Assembly (NCBI GenBank): GCA_018812885.1
Contig: JAHJCW010000155.1
Coordinates: 1 to 6,039 of the forward strand
Length of the DNA: 6,039 nt
DNA from: a bacterium
GTDB lineage: Bacteria; Fidelibacterota; Marinisomatia; Marinisomatales; JAHJCW01
Reading direction: 5' to 3'
This document shows, in pieces, positions 1-6,039 of the stretch; positions within the stretch are counted from its first letter, which is position 1, and each line of letters opens with the position of its first letter. The notes beneath the pieces were generated by a model that saw nothing but the letters and a program-made list of their open reading frames with translations, did not search any database and had not been told where the DNA came from. A program made the position numbers and the translations under genes.

Positions 1-3000
1 AAAAATGGTAATGCTGTTCAAATTTTGACCGGTGATGTCATTTTTAAAAAAGGCAATCTGAATCTTTATTGCGATTTAGCACATTATACTGAAAAAACCG
101 GGCTGAGTTTTCTAATAGGTAACACCAAGGCTGTAAAAGACAGCATTACGATTACTGCCGATACCTTAAATTTCATTTCTCCTGAGGATAAACTAATAGC
201 TACCGGGAATGCCCACGTTTGGGACAATGAATTTGACCTAACGTCCAAATCAATAATTTATTTTACTAAAATCGATAGCGGAAGGGCTATCGGTAACACA
301 AAAATGTATCAAAAGAATCAGGATATTATAGCCGATACTTTAATTTATTCCAAACCGGTAAAAAAAGAAGGGGCTAATTATACAGCAATTGGCAAAGTTA
401 CCATTATCAGTGATAATAGAATAATAACCTGTGGCAGAGCATTTTATGATCTCAAGTCGGATATAGCAAGATTGACCAAAGAACCAAAAGTGACTTCAGA
501 TGAGGAGGTTTTATCCGGTGATGAGCTAATTGCTTATTTTCAAGATGAAGAATTACAGTACTTATTCATTCCGTCGGGAGCAAAAGCATATTCAATTCAT
601 AATAATAAAACAATTGGTGAATACAGAGATGATATGACGGGTAAAATACTTAAAGCATATTTTATTGAAGGTAAACTCGATTCTATGCGTTTAGAAGGTA
701 TGGCGACAACTCTTTATCATGTTTTTAACGATTCAGTTTATCAGGGACTCAATGAGACTTCCGGTGACACAATCGCTTTACAATTTTCCGAGCAAGAATT
801 GCAAAATATTTTTATATCCGGTGGAGCACGCGGAACCTACACTCCCGATTCATCTAATAAAAGTTTGGAAGATATAATACGCTATTCTGCAAATAATATT
901 GACTATCAAATCCCAAACGAAACAACTCATTTAGTTGGAAATGCCCAAGTAGATTATATGGACATTACGTTAACTGCCGGTTTTATCGGTGTTAATTGGC
1001 AAACAAATATTTTAAATGCTTTGCCATTAGCCACTAGCGATTCAACATCGCGTGCAATAAAACCTGCCTTAAAAGAAGGAAGTCAGGAACCGCTGTATGG
1101 CGATGCAATGGAATACAATCTTCAAACAGAACGCGGTAAAATTGTGCACGGTAAAACAAAAGCAGAAGATGGCTATTATACTAGTTCTGATATTCGCAAT
1201 GAAAACAAAGATACATTTTATATGAGACAAAGTATTTACTCAACTTGCGATTTAGATACACCGCATTTCCACTTTGCCAGCCCTAAAATGAAAATGATTC
1301 ATAACGATAAAGTGATTGCAAAACCGTTAACCCTCTACATTGCTCAAATACCGATCATTAGAATACCTTTTGCAGTGTTACCCATGCAAAAAGGTGGCCG
1401 GCAGTCCGGCTGGATAATGCCATCTTATGGTACAAGTAGTTTACGTGGTCATTACCTTGACGGATTAGGTTATTATTGGGCAGTTAACGATTATTTTGAT
1501 TCCAAGCTTACCGCAAGCTTTGCCGATCTGCAGGGAATTACAATAAAATTGACTAATCGTTATAATAATCGCTATAAGTATTCCGGTAATCTACATTTAG
1601 AAACGCGCCAATTTTTATCATCCGGAGAGGAAGATATATCTAAAATATTTGGTCCACGTCAAAAAGATTACGTAGTAAAATGGTCTCATAATCAGCTCCT
1701 ACGACGTAATCAATCGTTAAACGTTGACGCAAGTTACTACAGCAATAGTGATTACAATTATGTCACATCTTTGGATCCAATCAAAAGGATGAACCAACAA
1801 GCTATTTCCAATGCTACATATTCCAAGCGCTGGCTGAAAAGCAATAATTCTATTAGTATGAATTTATCGTCCAACACAGATTTAATGGCTGATAAAAAAA
1901 TTGATTCTTCAACCGCATTTTATCAAACACCGACCAAAGCGGGAACAAAGTTGAGTACAACTGCTATGACTTTACCGAAGCTTTCTTTCCGTCATGGTCA
2001 ACGACCGTTATTTCCAACTCAATCCACCGATAAATCATGGTATAATAATATTACGTGGAGTTATTCATCAAATTTCAATAACAAAAATCAGAGTTATTAT
2101 GAATCGGTAGAAAGTGATACAAGCGGTGAGTTTACCTGGGAAACGGATACTAATGGCGAGGGATTGGTCAATACAACGATAGACAAACTACTCACCCACT
2201 CATTTTCATTCGGCGCTCCGCAAAAACTATTCCGATATATATCGCTTAATCCAAGTTTATCTATCGAGTCCGATTGGGTAGATGAATATTATGTCGCCGA
2301 ATTGGATTCCACAGGAGCATACAAATCTGTAAAAACAAGTGGGTTTGCTACCCGAACAACTGGTTCATTCAACTTGAACATGGGAACACAATTATATGGC
2401 CTCTTTCCAATTAGAATCGGTAAGATGAATGGAATACGCCACGTTGCTTCGCCTTCAATCGGATATTCTTACACACCTGATTTTTCCAAACAACTTTTTG
2501 GGTATGACCTTAATTATTTCACAACGATTACTGATAGCTCGGAAACCGAAATACAACATGATCGATTTAGAGGAACATTGGCAGGCAGCACCTCACAGCG
2601 AGAAAGCCAATCTTTAAACTTTTCACTAAACAACGTATTTCAAACAAAATTAGTTGATGGTGAGTCAAAACGAAAAATTGATTTACTATCTTGGCGTTTA
2701 GCTTCTAATTATAATTTTGCGGCTGAGGAATTCAAGCTCGCCAACTTAACTTCCTCTATCCGAACCGGATTGACTAAAGCTCTCAATTTGGATATTTCGC
2801 TTACACATGATTTTTATAAATATGATACTGAAAATAATAAAAGAATTAACTCAATTAAGATGTCCAATAATATTCCACAGCCGCGCTTGATAAATGCTCG
2901 TCTATCCACCGGTTTTAAATTCTCCGGCAAAAGATTAAAATCTCCCATTACACCGGAAATTGAATCAACTGCAGATACATCAAGTGTAAACGATTTCGAT

Positions 3001-3024
3001 GATTTTGGACAAATATCAATTTAA
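1..3024 (+). CDS. lptD: LptD/OstA-family LPS-assembly outer-membrane protein, 5' partial and 3' frameshifted
   Basis: LptD is the outer-membrane beta-barrel that, with LptE, inserts lipopolysaccharide into the outer leaflet. The reading frame is open at base 1 (KNGNAVQILTGDV), so the true start and signal peptide lie to the left; the TTG at 25 is internal. Counting residues from that TTG, 1-160 hold LptA/OstA-like strands (GDVIF, ATGNAHVW, AIGKVTI). Residues 165-287 hold a 41-residue tandem repeat, and a further LVGNAQVDY strand module lies near 302-311. From about 357 the family's C-terminal region begins: YSTCDLDTPHFHF at 405-417, then GGRQSGWIMPSYGTSS at 457-472 and YYWAVNDYFDS at 483-493, the LptD barrel-entry signature. 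The rest is alternating aromatic/polar barrel strands. The frame stops at TAA 3022-3024, but the missing C-terminal strands continue in another frame just downstream. The family assignment is strong; which LPS or LOS it exports cannot be told. Confidence 0.9.
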   Translation, partial: KNGNAVQILTGDVIFKKGNLNLYCDLAHYTEKTGLSFLIGNTKAVKDSITITADTLNFISPEDKLIATGNAHVWDNEFDLTSKSIIYFTKIDSGRAIGNTKMYQKNQDIIADTLIYSKPVKKEGANYTAIGKVTIISDNRIITCGRAFYDLKSDIARLTKEPKVTSDEEVLSGDELIAYFQDEELQYLFIPSGAKAYSIHNNKTIGEYRDDMTGKILKAYFIEGKLDSMRLEGMATTLYHVFNDSVYQGLNETSGDTIALQFSEQELQNIFISGGARGTYTPDSSNKSLEDIIRYSANNIDYQIPNETTHLVGNAQVDYMDITLTAGFIGVNWQTNILNALPLATSDSTSRAIKPALKEGSQEPLYGDAMEYNLQTERGKIVHGKTKAEDGYYTSSDIRNENKDTFYMRQSIYSTCDLDTPHFHFASPKMKMIHNDKVIAKPLTLYIAQIPIIRIPFAVLPMQKGGRQSGWIMPSYGTSSLRGHYLDGLGYYWAVNDYFDSKLTASFADLQGITIKLTNRYNNRYKYSGNLHLETRQFLSSGEEDISKIFGPRQKDYVVKWSHNQLLRRNQSLNVDASYYSNSDYNYVTSLDPIKRMNQQAISNATYSKRWLKSNNSISMNLSSNTDLMADKKIDSSTAFYQTPTKAGTKLSTTAMTLPKLSFRHGQRPLFPTQSTDKSWYNNITWSYSSNFNNKNQSYYESVESDTSGEFTWETDTNGEGLVNTTIDKLLTHSFSFGAPQKLFRYISLNPSLSIESDWVDEYYVAELDSTGAYKSVKTSGFATRTTGSFNLNMGTQLYGLFPIRIGKMNGIRHVASPSIGYSYTPDFSKQLFGYDLNYFTTITDSSETEIQHDRFRGTLAGSTSQRESQSLNFSLNNVFQTKLVDGESKRKIDLLSWRLASNYNFAAEEFKLANLTSSIRTGLTKALNLDISLTHDFYKYDTENNKRINSIKMSNNIPQPRLINARLSTGFKFSGKRLKSPITPEIESTADTSSVNDFDDFGQISI
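517..885 (+). repeat. Three tandem 41-residue repeats within LptD (protein level)
   Basis: Three units start exactly 41 residues apart at residues 165, 206 and 247 (counted from the TTG at 25). They begin GDELIAYFQDEELQYLFIPSG, GKILKAYFIEGKLDSMRLEG and GDTIALQFSEQELQNIFISGG. The shared pattern is G-[DK]-x-[LI]-x-x-x-F-x-[DE]-x-[EK]-L-[QD], three further residues, then [IL]-x-G-x-A. The DNA copies are well diverged, so this is an old protein repeat rather than a recent duplication. The units probably form successive strand pairs of the periplasmic OstA-like slide between the LptA-type domain and the barrel. That structural role is inferred. Confidence 0.6.
3003..3024 (+). other. Frameshift position in lptD
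   Basis: The two LptD pieces are in frames one base apart. The upstream frame stops at TAA 3022-3024 and the downstream frame is closed by TGA 3000-3002, so the missing base (or two extra bases) must lie between about 3003 and 3024. Adding one T to the TTT run at 3020-3022 turns ATT-TAA into ATT-TTA and gives an unbroken reading, FGQISILRQNPRQITGG, straight into the C-terminal strands. No X-XXY-YYZ slippery heptamer is present in the upstream frame, which argues against programmed -1 frameshifting. Confidence 0.75.
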
Positions 3025-3056
3025 GACAAAATCCCAGACAAATAACGGGCGGACAA

Positions 3057-3392
3057 TTGTGGAGTACAAATATTAGTTTAAGCTATTCCTATAATGCGGC
3101 AAATCCGACAAATATTATTAAATCATTTTGGATGAATACTAATACCACATTACAGCCCACACCAAATTGGAGAATTCAGCATAATGCAAGATTCGATTTA
3201 GAAAGTCAATCATTGGTTAGCCAAAGTTTTTCGATTTATCGTGATCTGCACTGTTGGGAAATGTCTATTTCCTGGACTCCAGGCGGGTATGGACAGGGAA
3301 TCTATCTGCGGATAAATGTAAAATCGCCTACACTAAAAGATTTAAAAATCGAAGAACGAGGCGGTATTTTCCAACGCAGAGCTCAATTTTAA
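3057..3392 (+). CDS. lptD: C-terminal end of LptD, separated from the main part by a frameshift
   Basis: This is not an independent gene. It encodes the last barrel strands of LptD: paired amphipathic strands (NISLSYSYN, WRIQHNARFDLES), then SIYRDLHCWEMSISWTPGG at residues 59-77 and GIYLRINVKSPTLKDLKIEER at 81-101, ending in a terminal Phe, as expected for an outer-membrane barrel recognised by BAM. These elements normally close FCB-type LptD proteins and are absent from the upstream piece. The frame is open from 3003, just after TGA 3000-3002, so the coding continuation begins upstream of the TTG at 3057, which is probably not a start. There is no convincing ribosome site and no signal peptide, so the piece could not be exported alone. 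Whether the gene is truly broken or the break is a sequence error is discussed under findings. Confidence 0.8.
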   Translation: MWSTNISLSYSYNAANPTNIIKSFWMNTNTTLQPTPNWRIQHNARFDLESQSLVSQSFSIYRDLHCWEMSISWTPGGYGQGIYLRINVKSPTLKDLKIEERGGIFQRRAQF

Positions 3393-3457
3393 CTAATAAA
3401 TAGAATTAATCAAGTATTTGTTCTTTTAACTAATATTTGGAAATTCAGATATAAAAT

Positions 3458-3463
3458 AAAGGA
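3458..3463 (+). promoter_or_regulatory. Ribosome binding site of the DUF2007-like gene
   Basis: AAAGGA lies five bases before the ATG at 3469, a canonical Shine-Dalgarno position. It fixes the start of the zinc-ribbon protein, whose first Cys pair follows immediately at residues 3 and 6. Confidence 0.65.
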
Positions 3464-3468
3464 AAAAT

Positions 3469-3804
3469 ATGTACTGTCCCAAATGTCGAACACAATATGT
3501 CGAAAAGGTAAACGAATGTTTTGATTGCAAAATACCCCTAGTTGAAGAACTGCCGGAAGAAACTCCTTTTGAAAAAATCAAATGGGTAGCTCTTACGCCT
3601 CTTGCAGGTGAAGTATATGCCGAGATGGTTGAAGAAGTGTTGCATGATATGAGTATTCCGCATTTTACCAAATCCGATTGGGCAACTTCTGCATTCAATA
3701 TTTCCAGCGCAAATTTAGTTGGTGCAAAAGTTACTATTTTCGTACCGGAAGAACATCAAGACGAAGCTGCAAAATTAATCGAAGAACTATTGGGGAAAAA
3801 ATAG
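3469..3804 (+). CDS. Small zinc-ribbon plus DUF2007-like (putative signal-transducing) protein
   Basis: A 111-residue soluble protein with no signal peptide or membrane segment. Residues 3-20 form a zinc ribbon of two CxxC knuckles (CPKC at 3-6, CFDC at 17-20), followed by an acidic proline-containing linker (about 24-33). Residues 38-108 (WVALTPLAGEVYAEMVEEVL ... AKVTIFVPEEHQDEAAKLIEELL) resemble the DUF2007 'putative signal transducing protein' family: a strand, a helix that picks a residue pair, a strand with a bound-ligand-like loop, and a final helix rich in E/A/L. The biochemical role of that family is unknown, and I do not assign one. A good AAAGGA site precedes the ATG. The stop TAG is one base from the hisS start, so the two are probably made from one transcript. 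The zinc-ribbon call is firm from the cysteines; the DUF2007 call is by resemblance. Confidence 0.8.
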   Translation: MYCPKCRTQYVEKVNECFDCKIPLVEELPEETPFEKIKWVALTPLAGEVYAEMVEEVLHDMSIPHFTKSDWATSAFNISSANLVGAKVTIFVPEEHQDEAAKLIEELLGKK

Positions 3805-3805
3805 C

Positions 3806-5062
3806 TTGATTCGCTCTGTAAAAGGCACACACGATATTTTGCCTGACCAAACTTGGCGTTGGCGGAAAATTGAATCTTCTTTGCATGGTTTTATGCAAAA
3901 ATATGGGTATCAAGAAATCCGCACGCCCGCCTTTGAAAAAACCGAACTTTTCTCACGTGGCATCGGCGAAGAAACGGATATTGTATCCAAAGAAATGTAC
4001 AGCTGGACCGATCAGGGTGGTGAAAAGCTAACTCTAAAACCGGAACTTACAGCACCGGTCGTTCGGTCTTTTATTCAACATAATTTAGGAAGCCAATCCT
4101 CCACTAATCGCCTATATTATATGGATACTTTATTCCGCCGAGAAAGACCTCAAAAAGGACGTACTCGACAATTTCATCAGTTTGGTGTGGAGGTTTTTGG
4201 ATCAGAACATCCCGAGGCAGATGCAGAGGTCATTGCAATTTCTTATAATTTCTTCAAGACTCTTGGGATTGATAATTTAACTTTAACACTGAACAGTATT
4301 GGCTCGGATGATTGTCGTAATAATTATCGCAATGAACTCCGCAATTATCTAAAGCCATTTTTATCTGATTTGACTGAAACAAGTCAAAATCGTTTTCAAA
4401 ATAATCCTCTGCGAATCCTAGACACAAAGATTGAACATGAAAAAGAAATACTTAAGAACGCACCTGAGATCGGCAATTTTCTAACTGTTGATGATAAATC
4501 ACATTTTGAAGAAGTAAAATCACTATTAAATGGTTTATCCATACCTTTCTCAATCCAATCCCAGATGGTTCGCGGTTTGGATTATTACACACGAACTACT
4601 TATGAGATATCATCAACAGCTTTAGGTGCACAAGATGCGTTATGCGGTGGCGGAAGATACGACAAACTTGTAGAAACGCTGGGAGGTAAACCGACTCCGG
4701 CTGTTGGTTTTGCAGCGGGAATAGAACGTTTATTATTAGCATTGGAGTTAAAACCAACTGAATTTAACTTTGAGTCAATTCAAATTTATATTATTGGATT
4801 AACTGAAAAAGTTAGGTCTAATTGTCAAGTTATAGCACAAGATCTCCGTAATCAGGGATTCTCAGTTTCAACTGATCTTTTACGGCGTAGTTTGAAATCC
4901 TTGCTACGTGAAGCCAATCGCAATAGCGTAAAAGTCGCAATTATCATTGGTGATGATGAATTAGCAAATGACATTGTGCAGGTAAAAGATATGGAAACCG
5001 GCGAGCAAACCACCGTAAGCAAAAATAAGCTAACTGAGCATCTTACCGATTTGGATTTTTAA
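3806..5062 (+). CDS. hisS: Histidyl-tRNA synthetase
   Basis: This class II aminoacyl-tRNA synthetase charges tRNA-His in the cytoplasm, using ATP and histidine. The 418-residue length is normal for the bacterial enzyme. The N-terminus IRSVKGTHDILP is the family start. It then shows the motif 1 region (IRTPAFEKTELFSRGIGEETD, about 38-58), the TLKPELTAPVVR element (76-87) and motif 2 (FRRERPQKGRTRQFHQFGVE, 110-129). The histidine-specific signature RGLDYYTRTTYE (256-267), CGGGRYDKL (280-288) and motif 3 (AVGFAAGIERL, 299-309) follow. Residues about 325-415 match the C-terminal anticodon-binding domain (IYIIGL, then STDLLRRSLKSLLREANR and VAIIIGDDE). The start is TTG at 3806, one base after the upstream stop; it aligns exactly with the family N-terminus, and GGGGA at 3792-3796 can serve as ribosome site. 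All catalytic motifs are intact. Confidence 0.97.
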   Translation: MIRSVKGTHDILPDQTWRWRKIESSLHGFMQKYGYQEIRTPAFEKTELFSRGIGEETDIVSKEMYSWTDQGGEKLTLKPELTAPVVRSFIQHNLGSQSSTNRLYYMDTLFRRERPQKGRTRQFHQFGVEVFGSEHPEADAEVIAISYNFFKTLGIDNLTLTLNSIGSDDCRNNYRNELRNYLKPFLSDLTETSQNRFQNNPLRILDTKIEHEKEILKNAPEIGNFLTVDDKSHFEEVKSLLNGLSIPFSIQSQMVRGLDYYTRTTYEISSTALGAQDALCGGGRYDKLVETLGGKPTPAVGFAAGIERLLLALELKPTEFNFESIQIYIIGLTEKVRSNCQVIAQDLRNQGFSVSTDLLRRSLKSLLREANRNSVKVAIIIGDDELANDIVQVKDMETGEQTTVSKNKLTEHLTDLDF

Positions 5063-5090
5063 TTTTATTAATTTAGATTATACACGCGCA

Positions 5091-5096
5091 TAAGGA
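5091..5096 (+). promoter_or_regulatory. Distant Shine-Dalgarno-like sequence before topA
   Basis: TAAGGA is the only purine-rich site before the topA ATG, but 18 bases separate them, well beyond usual spacing. An in-frame TAA at 5103-5105 rules out any earlier start, and the ATG at 5115 matches the family N-terminus. Translation of topA therefore either tolerates long spacing or does not depend on this site. Confidence 0.3.
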
Positions 5097-5114
5097 AAAA
5101 CTTAATTTTATAAT

Positions 5115-5882
5115 ATGTCTGAAAAACCACTATTAATTGTAGAGTCACCATCTAAGGCAATAACTATATCCCGCCATCTTGGTGGTGAATATAATGTGAT
5201 CGCAAGTGTTGGGCACGTTAAGGATCTACCTAAAAACGCCCTTGGAATTGATATTGAAAATGATTTTAAAATCACTTTAGAAGTACTCCCTAAAAAGAGA
5301 AGTTTTATTAAAGAATTAAAATCGCTTGCAAAAAAAGCACCGAATATTATTCTGGCAATGGACCCCGATCGAGAAGGAGAAGCAATTGCCGCCCATATTG
5401 CGAGTGAAATTCCAAGCGAAAAAATTGAACGCGTTCTGTTTACTGAAATTACTAAAACCGGTATACAAGAAGGTATTCAAACTCGCCATCCGATTGACGT
5501 AAAATTAGTTGATGCCCAAGTTACTAGACGCATAATTGACCGACTTGTTGGTTATAAAATTTCACCGATTTTATGGGCAACATTACAACACAATCTGAAA
5601 TTTGTAACAACTACTTTATCAGCCGGAAGAGTACAATCTGCTGCTGTTAAAATCTTGATTGACCGTGAACGAGAACGAGCGATTTTTAAAGCTGCAACAT
5701 TTTTCAATTTAAAAGCGCTCTTACTTAATAAGGGGAATGAAGAATTTATTGCCACTCTCTTTAAGTTAAATGAACAAAAATTAGCATCATCCGGAGATTT
5801 TGATAAAACAACCGGTAAATTAAATAATAAAAAAGTTATTGCTCTCAGTAAATCGCAATTTGCGACCTCCTTCTTGCTGTAG
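5115..5882 (+). CDS. topA: DNA topoisomerase I, 5' part; genuine sequence ends near 5849
   Basis: TopA is a type IA topoisomerase that relaxes negative supercoils through a single-strand break. The start is secure: ATG followed by LLIVESPSKA, with an in-frame TAA at 5103-5105. The Toprim domain spans about residues 5-115, with its metal- and acid-residue motifs E10 (IVESPSKA) and D83/D85/E87 in AMDPDREGEAIAAH. Next come FTEITKTGI (109-117), the DAQVTRRIIDRLVGYKISP block (133-151) and LSAGRVQSAAVKILIDRERE (168-187), all typical of the family. The active-site Tyr lies beyond the window. Compared with the common W-x(5-6)-LSAGRVQ spacing, about seven extra residues lie between W154 and L168. Only residues 1-245 are real topA; 246-255 and the stop at 5880-5882 come from an inverted, antisense stretch. 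A normal TopA is roughly 700-850 residues, so this is a fragment. Confidence 0.95.
   Translation: MSEKPLLIVESPSKAITISRHLGGEYNVIASVGHVKDLPKNALGIDIENDFKITLEVLPKKRSFIKELKSLAKKAPNIILAMDPDREGEAIAAHIASEIPSEKIERVLFTEITKTGIQEGIQTRHPIDVKLVDAQVTRRIIDRLVGYKISPILWATLQHNLKFVTTTLSAGRVQSAAVKILIDRERERAIFKAATFFNLKALLLNKGNEEFIATLFKLNEQKLASSGDFDKTTGKLNNKKVIALSKSQFATSFLL
5807..5849 (+). repeat. Left arm of 43-bp inverted repeat in topA
   Basis: This arm matches the inverse complement of 5997-6039 at 41 of 43 positions; the differences are at 5812 and 5817. A 147-base loop separates the arms. The arm is forward topA coding sequence (TTGKLNNKKVIALS). Confidence 0.9.
5846..5865. other. Fold-back junction with microhomology and near-palindrome
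   Basis: Forward topA can be followed to CAGT (5846-5849). The right-arm copy shows that it should continue GAATCACAAGCC, but the sequence instead continues AAATCGCAATTTGCG, which is the opposite strand of topA about 49 codons further on. The resemblance of the two continuations (CAGTGAATC against CAGTAAATC) marks a microhomology switch point. TCGCAA-T-TTGCGA at 5853-5865 is a near-perfect palindrome beside it. Confidence 0.7.
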
Positions 5883-6038
5883 CGTAGATGTAGTAAATGG
5901 AGGGCGAGGATTTGAAGTTATCGGCTTCTCTTCAATATCAGTAACTTCCCAAGACCCCACACCCAATTCTTTCTTTAAGGTATTGGCTTGTGATTCACTG
6001 AGAGCAATAACTTTTTTATTATTTAATTCACCGTTTGT
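5850..6038 (-). pseudogene. topA: Inverted internal topA fragment (fold-back copy)
   Basis: Read on the minus strand from 6038, these 63 codons stay open and encode topA residues equivalent to about 233-294. The piece begins TNGELNNKKVIALSES, repeating the end of the forward gene, then continues past the point where the forward gene stops making sense. It passes through LGVGSWEVTDIEEKPITSN and the conserved RPPFTTSTLQQEGGRKLRF stretch found ahead of the active-site Tyr in type IA topoisomerases. It has no start of its own and reads into a stop when continued into the forward arm. It is the missing next part of the forward topA, present in reverse, and not a separate gene. The sequence shows the order and orientation directly; the cause is inferred to be a chimera. 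Confidence 0.85.
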
Positions 6039-6039
6039 T
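5997..6039 (-). repeat. Right arm of 43-bp inverted repeat, reaching the window end
   Basis: This is the inverse complement of 5807-5849 with two mismatches (6029 and 6034). It runs to the last base of the window, so the repeat may extend further if sequence exists beyond. Confidence 0.9.

Noticed and set aside
25..27. TTG at 25 as the start of the LptD gene
   Set aside because: The frame is open to base 1 and upstream codons (NGNAVQIL) fit the LptA-like strand pattern; the gene enters from outside the window.
2429..2617. 62-codon + strand open frame inside lptD
   Set aside because: Lies wholly within the lptD barrel region in another frame, with no recognisable protein or ribosome site.
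3016..3024. Programmed -1 ribosomal frameshift joining the two LptD pieces
   Set aside because: The direction of shift would fit, but TCA-ATT-TAA contains no slippery heptamer and I see no strong stem-loop after it; a single-base indel explains it better.
3393..3468. Promoter or terminator between lptD and the DUF2007-like gene
   Set aside because: TTGTTC (3418-3423), TAATAT (3431-3436) and TATAAA (3450-3455) are weak matches expected by chance in AT-rich DNA, and no GC stem followed by a T run was found.
3426..3698. 90-codon minus-strand open frame opposite the DUF2007-like gene
   Set aside because: It is antisense to a well-supported gene with zinc-ribbon cysteines and a good ribosome site, and its translation shows no domain.
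5063..5114. Terminator or promoter between hisS and topA
   Set aside because: The gap is AT-rich; the only GC-rich piece (ACGCGC near 5083-5088) does not form a convincing stem, and no paired -35/-10 could be supported.
5552..5755. 67-codon minus-strand open frame in topA
   Set aside because: Antisense shadow of conserved topA coding sequence.
5850..6039. A phase-variable invertible element or separate minus-strand gene at the right end
   Set aside because: The arms are topA coding sequence, not dedicated recombination sites, no recombinase is nearby, and the minus-strand reading is simply the next part of topA.

Overview
This AT-rich window comes from a diderm bacterium: it encodes the outer-membrane LPS-export protein LptD. 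The long, low-GC, FCB-type LptD (LptA-like N-terminal strands, a tandem repeat block, then a barrel ending in a DLHCWE element and a terminal Phe) suggests the Fibrobacteres-Chlorobi-Bacteroidetes superphylum or a neighbour such as Marinimicrobia. This placement is inference from protein style only and is of low confidence. Nothing visible indicates a plasmid, phage, insertion sequence or CRISPR array.

Layout, all genuine genes on the + strand: (1) lptD, running in from the left edge and broken at its 3' end by a one-base frameshift, so it reads as a long piece (1-3024) and a C-terminal piece (about 3003-3392). (2) A 76-bp gap with no clear terminator. (3) A 111-residue zinc-ribbon plus DUF2007-like protein (3469-3804). 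(4) hisS, histidyl-tRNA synthetase (3806-5062), one base after the previous stop and starting with TTG. (5) A 52-bp gap. (6) The 5' part of topA, DNA topoisomerase I, from 5115. The genes are housekeeping: envelope assembly, translation and DNA topology. Only the DUF2007-hisS pair looks translationally coupled.

The most notable structure is at the right end. topA runs normally to about 5849, then the sequence turns back on itself. Bases 5850-6038 read on the minus strand are the next part of topA itself (through the conserved PPFTTSTLQQE region), and the last 43 bases (5997-6039) are the inverse complement of 5807-5849 with two mismatches. This is a fold-back junction, most simply an amplification or assembly chimera at a contig end. 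The apparent stop at 5880-5882 is therefore an artefact of antisense sequence, not the real end of topA. Together with the lptD frameshift this points to a draft single-cell or metagenome assembly.

I looked for an undescribed system and did not find one. The worthwhile observations are the fold-back, the frameshift and a 41-residue tandem repeat inside LptD.
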